DNA of 64,000 bases, taken from positions 8,728,001-8,792,000 of the forward strand of contig BSBM01001138.1 in NCBI GenBank assembly GCA_027924585.1, given 5' to 3'. Below the pieces are notes generated by a model that was given only the letters and a program-made list of their open reading frames with translations, made no database searches and had not been told where the DNA came from. A program made the position numbers and the translations under genes. This stretch comes from Larix kaempferi. Its lineage: Eukaryota > Streptophyta > Pinopsida > Pinales > Pinaceae. Shown piece by piece: positions 57,030 through 64,000 of the stretch (positions are counted from its first letter, which is position 1; every line of letters starts with the position of its first letter).

Positions 57030-57205
57030 TAAAACCAACATAGATCCATCTTAAACCCAGATCTATCAAGCACCAAGAGGAATCAAATTTCTTAAGGTGT
57101 AAATTTTTTCTAGATATGTACAAAATTTAAGATAAAAAAATTTACATCTCAAAAAATTTGATCCAATTTAATGCTTAATAAATCTTAATTTAAAATAAAA
57201 CTATA
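57030..57205. repeat. Imperfect foldback (MITE-like)
   Basis: Left arm ~57030-57110 (contains GATCTATCAAGCACCAAGAG, AATCAAATTTC, GTGTAAATTTTTT) pairs imperfectly with the reverse complement of ~57134-57205 (AAAAAATTTACATCTC, AAATTTGATCC, TGCTTAATAAATCTTAA). Arms ~75 bp, spacer ~25 bp. No coding. Confidence 0.55.
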
Positions 57206-57270
57206 CTGATTGCATAAAATAACGCTTCAGTACATTTCACTCATGTACTTTCAAATTATAATATGTTATA

Positions 57271-58140
57271 AATACAAAATCTCACTTAATTTCATTGACA
57301 ATAATAATGGGTACCTGAACCAAATTTGGCATCTATGTTGACTATGTCTATAATTGATTTCTGATTTTTTAATGCTTTTGGGGTTTTCAATGAGACATAG
57401 TCAGTCTTGAACATAAAGGCTTATGCTTATATTAAATACAAAATCTCACTTAATTTCATTGACAATAATAATGGGTACCTGAACCAAATTTGGCATATAT
57501 GTTGACTATGTCTATAATTGATTTCTGATTTTTTAATGCTTTTGGGGTTTTCAATGAGACATAGTCAGTCTTGAAAATAAAGGCTTATGCTTATATTTGT
57601 TATTTGGCAGATATGTTGACTATGTTTATAATTGATTTTTGATTTTTTAATGCTTTTGGGGTTTTTAATGAGACATAGTCAGTCTTGAACATAAGCCTTA
57701 CGCTTATATTTGTTTTTTTAAGCTTCGGGGCTTTTTAGTATGTTGACTATGTCTATAATTGATTTTTTATTTTTTAATGCTTTTGGGGTTTTTAATGAGA
57801 CATAGTGAGTCTTGAACATAAGCTTTACGCTTATATTTGTTTTTTTAAAGCTTCGGGGCTTTTTAGTGAGACATAGTCACAGTCTTGAACATAAAGGCTT
57901 ATTTAATTTCAGTAGCAATAATGAGTACCTCATCCAAATGGTTTATATTTGATTTTTTACTTTTTAAAGCCTTTTGGTTTTTGTAATGAGACATAGCCAA
58001 AATCTTGAACATAACGGCTTACTTAATTTCATAGCAATAATAAGTACGTAATCTAAACAATTTGATAGATATATTGACTATGATTATATTTGACTTTTTT
58101 TATTTTCTAAGTTTTTTTAATGAAACATAGACAGAGTTAA
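57271..58140. repeat. Tandem units each holding a TGACTATGTCT hairpin
   Basis: Units share TGACTATGTCTATAATTGA, then TTTTTAATGCTTTTGGGG, then AGACATAGTCAGTCTTGAAC. The first two units are 164 bp apart; later ones are 114-126 bp and degenerate. In unit 1, TGACTATGTCT (57339-57349) and AGACATAGTCA (57393-57403) are perfect 11-bp inverted repeats around a 43-nt loop. Confidence 0.8.
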
Positions 58141-58571
58141 AATGGAAGGAAATCTATCTAGAGAATTTCATAAATGGTTTTAGTAGCTCGAAATAGAATT
58201 TAGTTAAGGACAAAATATTTATCATTAATATTTTTTTAATAAATAATAACTATTATTATTAATTTTTGTTTATATATATATAATGTTTTTTAAAAATTAA
58301 ATAGAGTTATTTTTTATATTTAAATTTTGATTTAAAAGTAAATCTTCAATTCTAAATGTTATAATTTGATATTTTAAAAATAAGAGATTTCTGTTATGAT
58401 ATTTTAGCTTATACATCAAAGAGGTTAGGTGAAGCATTTTTTTTAAAGTTCGTCATGCTTATGCATCAAATAGGTTGGGTGAAGCATTTTTTTTAAAGTT
58501 TGTGGCCATTTGCTATTTTGGGTGGTTGTGGTTATGAACTTGGTGTTAAATTCAGAGTTAGTTTCGTTTTT

Positions 58572-58589
58572 AATAAATTGCTTATTCTT
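58572..58589. repeat. 18-bp target duplication of SINE (5')
   Basis: AATAAATTGCTTATTCTT; the partner at 58818-58835 differs by one base. Confidence 0.85.
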
Positions 58590-58817
58590 GCCCACAGGGG
58601 TCTAGCTCAACCGACGATTTGCTTGATATGAAGGAAATGTTGTAAATGGAGGTCACGAGTTCAAATCACCCTGGCTTACCCGTGCCCCATGCTTGCGGGC
58701 TGTGTGGGTGCACCTAGAGGTATAGTGGTAGCGGATGGGATTGGATCCCTGAACCCCGTGTCACGCGAGTACCGACCCCTTCCCAGTTGTCGATTCCCCT
58801 AGTTACAAAAATAAATA
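58590..58817 (+). mobile_element. tRNA-derived SINE
   Basis: About 228 bp. Box A-like TAGCTCAACCGA (58603-58614) and box B-like GAGTTCAAATC (58658-58668) form the internal Pol III promoter. An unrelated GC-richer body follows, ending in an AAAATAAATAAAT tail. An 18-bp duplication flanks it. It would be moved by a LINE. It is much more GC-rich than its surroundings. Confidence 0.9.
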
Positions 58818-58835
58818 AATAAATTGCTCATTCTT

Positions 58836-61750
58836 TATGTTGGTAATTTTTATGTTTTCCATCTTCATAATAAATTAAAATTTACGAAGAATTTTAAAAA
58901 TATATTGAAATTAAATAATATTTTTTTATTTTGAAATTAATAATATTATTATAAAAAAATTATTTACTTAAATTTTAATGTATAATTTAAAAAATTGTAT
59001 GTCATGATTTAAGATAAATTTATAAATATATATATTCACAAAATTAAAGAGGATTATTTCAAACTAGAGCTGGAATACATTTGAACCTTGGAGTTACGAA
59101 GGAAAAGTTTCCACTGCCATAGAACTACGGTGCATGTTCTTCCTTTAACTCCATATATTTATCCTTTCCAAACTTTTCAATGAAATATTCCAATCAATGT
59201 ATTCAAAAATTTTGCTACTATTATTTCTTTTTGCTTTTTAATCTTAATAAACATATCTCTCAAAGCCAAAAAAATGGTCACGGACAAATATATTAAGCAA
59301 AATTCCAGCATAATTTAATGAAGTTAACAATCCATGGTGCTTAAAGTTAGTGATAACATCATAAGTGGATCCACTACTCAAACTAGTGAAGTATGTCCAT
59401 GTGTGAAGTAAATGGTCATGGGAATCAGAGGACCCCCTTCTCATGGAGCCTAGGCCTAACCCTATCATTTTCCTTTCTACATAGATCACTCATTTACTTA
59501 GCTATAAACTTCTCATCCTGAATTTGAATTCTTGTAGGTTCAAACCTTCATTTACCAAGTAAATTTATTACCTTCGATTCGAATTCTCAAACAAAGCCCC
59601 TCCCTATCGTTAAAAGAACAATTTATTGTTCATAAATTCGAAAAGGTTTTAAACCAAAGATTCATTTAATAGAGGAACAAAAGCAATGTATTAAGGAATT
59701 ATAGTGTGGGTAAAGAAGCCTAGAGGAAGCCTACCTATATGTATGAATCTGGCTGAAAAGAAAAAGTTAAGGTACAATTGAAGGAAAAAATGGTCAAGCT
59801 GAAACCTGCATGAATGCAAGAATCCTCAAGCCAACTCAATACATAGAAATACAAAATGTTTCAATATAGGAATGGAAGCAAATACAAATGAACCTAATCT
59901 TTGCAACATTTACTAGGAGTACAAACTCATAGAACTAACTTCTACCAATACAACTACGATGGAGGTCACAAGCAAATACATAATAAGGAGGGTATGGGAA
60001 ACACCTCGATAATGTTAGTAGGAAAAAAAGACAATCTATAGTTGCATTGAAGGAGGTTCGTTGCATTGAAGAAGTACATGCAAGTAACTGTAGAGTGTGC
60101 AGATGCATTGAAGGAAGCTCATTGCATTGAAGGAGTGTAGGTAAGTGGAGACATTGCTAGGTAAACAATGATCAACGATCAAAATGCTCTAGATGGTCAT
60201 TGAATGGAAATCCAATGGCTAAGAATCTTTCATAGGCGTGAAAAAAACATAGGATTCAACAAAGGGAAAACACCTTACAACATAAATATACTAAGAATTA
60301 TTTAATATAATTAATATATTTAATTATATTGTTCCAAAGAAAAAGTCATCATTTCTATTAAAAAATGAATGAAATTGCATTGGTTTTGTACATATTACAC
60401 ATCTCCCCCATACTGGGCTATAGAAAGCACCTTTTAGGGCAATTATGCTTATATATTTAATATATATTTCATTTATGTTTTATTGAGAAATAATTATCAA
60501 GTTTTGTGGTGACCAATTATAATTCTAAATTCAGATTTCTAGATTTGTATGGAGATAATTCCTTATTAAAATCAGAGTTATCAAATTCACAAAGTCTCTT
60601 CATTCCCCTTTCTTGGACTTCATTTACAACTACAATCCTCGATGGGGAAGCCCAATATTCTTGTCTTTTTTCTAACCTCCGAGTGGATTTTATTCCTCAA
60701 TAGGCACTTCTAAATAAACATTGTTACCCTTCTCAATTATTGTTTGGCAATTTTTTTCATTCTAATAATATTCATCATTCATATACGATTGCTCACATGA
60801 TTCCTAACTTTTTGGTTTTGGTTTACCTCCTTTGTTCATTTTTTAGTTTGCTCGTGCTTTGGGACAAGAATCCTGAAGATGTCTTATTTGTTGGTAGGCT
60901 CAACACTGAAAATTTGTATTCTCATAATCCAAAGCATGAACCTATCTAAAATTTTATCCTTATAGTATCATCTTCATCTTGTCTAATAGACCCTGGTAAT
61001 GTTGATCTCAACACATATTCGGGCATAGTGAAAAAACTTAATTAATCCAGTCAAGCTCTATTTTTCATTTGTTACCCAAGATATTCTCAATATATTCAAA
61101 GATTGATAAATGCAAAAAATCTATTGTCATATGTGGGCACCGAATCCAAACTGATATTTTGCTGACAACATAATGATTGGGTCAAAATATAAGAACCAAA
61201 AGGTAATAAAAAATCTCGCTCTTCTCCAGAACCATGGATACTTATATGAATTTGTTTGATAATCAAATATAATTTAGAAACTAAACAATACATTTTTTGG
61301 GAGCATAGATATACCCTTACAGTGCTTTGTCCAGGTTGAATAAATAAATTCCTTTATCGCAATGTGTATATGAATACATGCCTTGAATATTTGAAGTGAT
61401 TAATACAAAAGTTAATCAAAATTGAGGCAATCAAAGGATTTGAGATCCTTCAATCATGCGATGGTATATTGTAATGGGTTGGGGCTTGGGGAAATGAGCG
61501 ATGCTATAAAAACTTAACAAGGAATTGTAAATATATGTTGTCACAAAAAATTGTTGCGGTGTGGCTGCAAATGCAAGCAAAAAGTGGGGAATTTTACAGG
61601 ATAATATGATTTTGATCATGCAATGATCAATATGCACAACTTCAACATTAATAATTTATGCATAGTGTTTAGTTTAATAAATAACAATAAAATGAATAAT
61701 TCATAGTTTGTAATGAATTTGAAACAATTAAAATGACATGCTCAAAGTTA
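58836..61750. other. AT-rich stretch, nothing firmly recognised
   Basis: Only short ORFs: 59244-59489 minus (81 aa), 60506-60703 and 60740-60949 plus (65 and 69 aa). The last ends DVLFVGRLNTENLYS, loosely like the Copia pre-integrase region, too short to call. No RNA gene seen. Confidence 0.4.
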
Positions 61751-61768
61751 TCTATATGTGTTAACTAA
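61751..61768. repeat. 18-bp target duplication of L1-C (5')
   Basis: TCTATATGTGTTAACTAA; the partner at 63250-63267 differs by one base. Confidence 0.9.
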
Positions 61769-62254
61769 GGGGTGGAAGGTGCGGGAGGGGTCATTTATGA
61801 CTCTGGAGGTAACAAGCTATTCCAGTACGTGTGGGTATTAGGAAGGAGAACTAACAACCAAGTTGAATGGGAGGCCCTTCTCCAGGGGGTTGAAATAATG
61901 GTATCCCTGCACATAGAACAATATTTTGTCTTCGAAGACTCCAAGATTGGTATTCAAAAAATGATAAACATTAAAAAAGGCCATGATAAGAATCTGAATA
62001 GAATTCAAAAAAGAATTGTTTCAGTCATCCGCGATATCTCTAGGATCCAATTCTTTCACATCCTAAGGCACAATAACATGGAGGTTGATACCATGGAAAA
62101 TCAAGGAGCTAGGATAAAAGAAGGTTTCATTGTCTTGAATCAAGACCCCCCCATATCAAATGGTCCTCGTGTTTTTGAACCTTCTTTCTACCTATTCTAT
62201 GGGGGCGAACATGCATCGACACCCTCACGTTATCTGGACAGGTGGAATCCATAA
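61769..62254 (+). pseudogene. L1-C RNase H domain (truncated N-terminus)
   Basis: GAGGVIYDSGGN, RRTNNQVEWEALLQG (catalytic Glu), FVFEDSKIGIQ (Asp) and LRHNNMEVDTMENQGA (Asp) match RVT_3 RNase H. The first catalytic Asp lies upstream of the truncation. The frame is open to a stop at 62252. Confidence 0.85.
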
Positions 62255-62995
62255 TAGATCAGGATTTAAAGCCCACCCTCGGGCATTCCTCTCTCGCATT
62301 AATGGAGGTAGCTGTGGCGTGAAAATGGAAGCATGCAAAGTTATGGCGTTCCCTCGAGGTTCTCGTTCGCATGACTCTTATTTGGGAGAAAGGACAACGT
62401 TTCATATAGTTGTGTCTGGAATCGAATACTTCACTTGCGATGCGTTGTATTTCAGAACTGGCTTGCGTATTCCTGTCCGGTCTCTCTCAGCGAATAGGAG
62501 AATGAATATGGATAATATGTTGAAGGATATTTGAGAGATCAAGGTGGTGCACCAGGACATCAGGAAGAACACCCGCAATGCCTTTGAAGTCTCCAAAGCT
62601 GCTCTGGATGAAAGTCGAAAAATTGGCCTTGATCTCAACCAAATGGATTCTAGATTGGAGGATGTGGAAGCTAATGTTTGCATCCATGTCGGTGAGCTTG
62701 AAGAATTGTAGAAAGAATTCAAGGGTATTAAAGACCACCAGCAGGCCAACTTTGAAGGTCTTAATCATTTCTTGTTCACTTTGAAAGGCCAGTTATCTGA
62801 TACTTTGCAAAGCGGAAATGACAAGATTTAGGCTCGTCTGGCTCAAATGGAAGATTCGTTGAGTGAACTGAAGGAAGAAATCAGGAAGCAGAACGAACCA
62901 ACGGACCCAGAAACCCAGTGTGAAGAAAAATCCTTGATGGAAGACGACTCGCTCATGCATGAAGAAATTCCTCCTGCTCAAATTCAGGAATGAAG
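62208..62995 (+). pseudogene. L1-C extra ORF after RNase H, coiled-coil tail
   Basis: One frame, overlapping the end of RNase H. It has a basic N-terminal part (FKAHPRAFLSRINGGSCGV, FPRGSRSHDSYLGERTTF), then a long heptad-like region (RKNTRNAFEVSKAALDESRK, LEDVEANVCIHVGELEEL, LAQMEDSLSELKEEIRKQNE) and an acidic C-terminus. Three stops (near 62532, 62709, 62829). Plant L1s normally end at or soon after RNase H. Function unknown; a coiled coil suggests self-association. Confidence 0.55.
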
Positions 62996-63249
62996 ATGCA
63001 TACTCTCCTTGTTTTGTTTTGTTAGATGTTTTTCTGCGTTTATATATGTAATCAGTTTATTAGGATTTACCCAGTAAAAGGTAGTAGTTATGAACAGTTA
63101 GAAGGAACAATATCCAAGACTGAACAACTTATATTTTCAATCCTGGAAGACTCAATTCCCAGTCTATGGTTAACCCTTCAAGGAAAGGTATTTTGTAAAT
63201 TATCCTCTGTTTAATATAATACTTTTTCGTGTTTATGTTAAAAAAAAAA

Positions 63250-63267
63250 TCTAAATGTGTTAACTAA
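63250..63267. repeat. 18-bp target duplication of L1-C (3')
   Basis: TCTAAATGTGTTAACTAA directly after the poly-A tail. Confidence 0.9.
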
Positions 63268-63425
63268 AAACTACACCACCTACTAAATTGAACAAAAATG
63301 CATAAGGAAATCACCAAAAGCCACAATTGAAAGCATTGCTTACTCTTTATAGTTTTTTTAGTACAACTCATACAAAATTAATGAAAATATTATAATTCTA
63401 TGGGGAAGTGTTGTGTACGAAAGTA

Positions 63426-63953
63426 GTGTAAGGACAATGCTTGTGTGAGGTAGCTATCACCTTGATACAAAAATGAATAATTCACTGAGATATTCTAAGA
63501 TATTATATAAGATTGCATGGTATTTATTTAATTATTTTCCAAGGAAATCCTTGCAAGGAAACCCAAGGGATTATTCCCCACATTCATGGATGACATCCTT
63601 TGTAACATCATTGGCATAACTAGTGCACCTTATATAGAAGGATTCAACTGTGCACTAGCGAGTATAGAACTAACCAAAGAGGCTTAACAACATTGGTGAG
63701 TGTAAGGACTATGATTGTGTGAGGTAGGTCTCACCATGATACAAAAATGATTAATTCATTGAGATATTCTAAGGGATTATATAAGATTGCATGATATTTA
63801 TTTATTTATTTCGTAAGGAAAAGATCACAAGACGATCCAAGGGATTCTTCCCCACATTCATGGATCATCCTTGGTAACCCCATTGGCATAAATAGTGCAC
63901 CTAACCTAGGGGGATTCAACTATGCACTAGCCAAAATGACTCAACAACATTGG
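63426..63953. repeat. Tandem duplication, ~274-bp unit
   Basis: GTGTAAGGAC at 63426 and 63700 opens each copy; both contain GATACAAAAATGA, CCCCACATTCATGGAT and AACAACATTGGTGA. Copies differ by many substitutions and small indels. No ORF of note. Confidence 0.85.
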
Positions 63954-64000
63954 TGACAACTAATTGAGCTAGCCCCTTGGGATATATAATATATATTTAT

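Larger units (their letters stand above)
61769..63249 (+). mobile_element. L1-C: 5'-truncated L1-type LINE
   Basis: 1481 bp from inside RNase H to a ten-A tail (63240-63249), flanked by an 18-bp duplication. 5' truncation is typical of incomplete target-primed reverse transcription. Confidence 0.9.

Noticed and set aside
58600-58670. tRNA gene
   Set aside because: Boxes A and B are present but no cloverleaf can be drawn; body, A-rich tail and 18-bp TSD show a SINE.
60506-60949. Copia fragment
   Set aside because: Only one short GRLNTENLY-like stretch; too little to support.

Overview
This window is intergenic DNA of a land plant with a large, repeat-packed genome. The evidence is L1-type LINEs with DUF4283-like ORF1 and RNase H, chromodomain Ty3/gypsy elements, Copia-type LTR elements, a CACTA-like terminus, a tRNA-derived SINE and initiator-Met-tRNA primer sites. 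A gymnosperm-like genome is plausible but unproven. No intact host gene is visible. Nearly all coding sequence belongs to decayed transposable elements (TEs). All coordinates and comparisons were made by eye.

Layout. 1-4128: Copia-type element (Cop-1) with gag and protease remnants, then an acidic repeat ORF where integrase and RT should be. 4129-7700: remains of a minus-strand LTR element whose LTR contains an 81-bp tandem array. 7708-9280: decayed coding sequence of unknown family. 9300-14400: AT-rich DNA with a LINE remnant and a palindromic CCTCGATCGAGG array. 14425-17350: minus-strand decayed gene with a SET-like domain. 16690-35493: probable CACTA-like DNA transposon with GCAC/GTGC-type motif clusters at both sides, a plus-strand multi-exon gene and a CACTACAAGG terminus. 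One intron of that gene holds a near full-length L1 (L1-A, 19028-33717, 15-bp target duplication). L1-A in turn holds a 5.95-kb gypsy element (Gyp-A, TSD TCATC) and a solo LTR (TSD GTTTT). 35494-38440: second L1 (L1-B), interrupted by the CACTA-like end.

The right half is a second nest. A LINE of another clade (LINE-R, minus, 56580 to 40467) is split by a long-LTR element without recognisable pol (LARD-C, 41406-56180, LTRs about 2.3 kb). Each LTR of LARD-C carries one insertion at almost the same LTR position: Cop-2 (an RT-less Copia element, 42890-45699) in one and Gyp-B (a deleted relative of Gyp-A, 51029-55334) in the other. 56581-64000 holds a foldback sequence, tandem hairpin repeats, a SINE with an 18-bp TSD, a 5'-truncated L1 (L1-C) with an 18-bp TSD, and a 274-bp tandem duplication.

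Most unusual points: three pol-less LTR lineages (Cop-1, Cop-2, LARD-C) encode repetitive non-Gag proteins, and two of them share a coding motif and a 30-nt block next to the polypurine tract. Gyp-B lost RT and the integrase core by deletions that are all multiples of three, leaving one gag-pol frame. A SET-like gene lies inside the motif field of a DNA transposon. Two L1s carry an extra ORF after RNase H.
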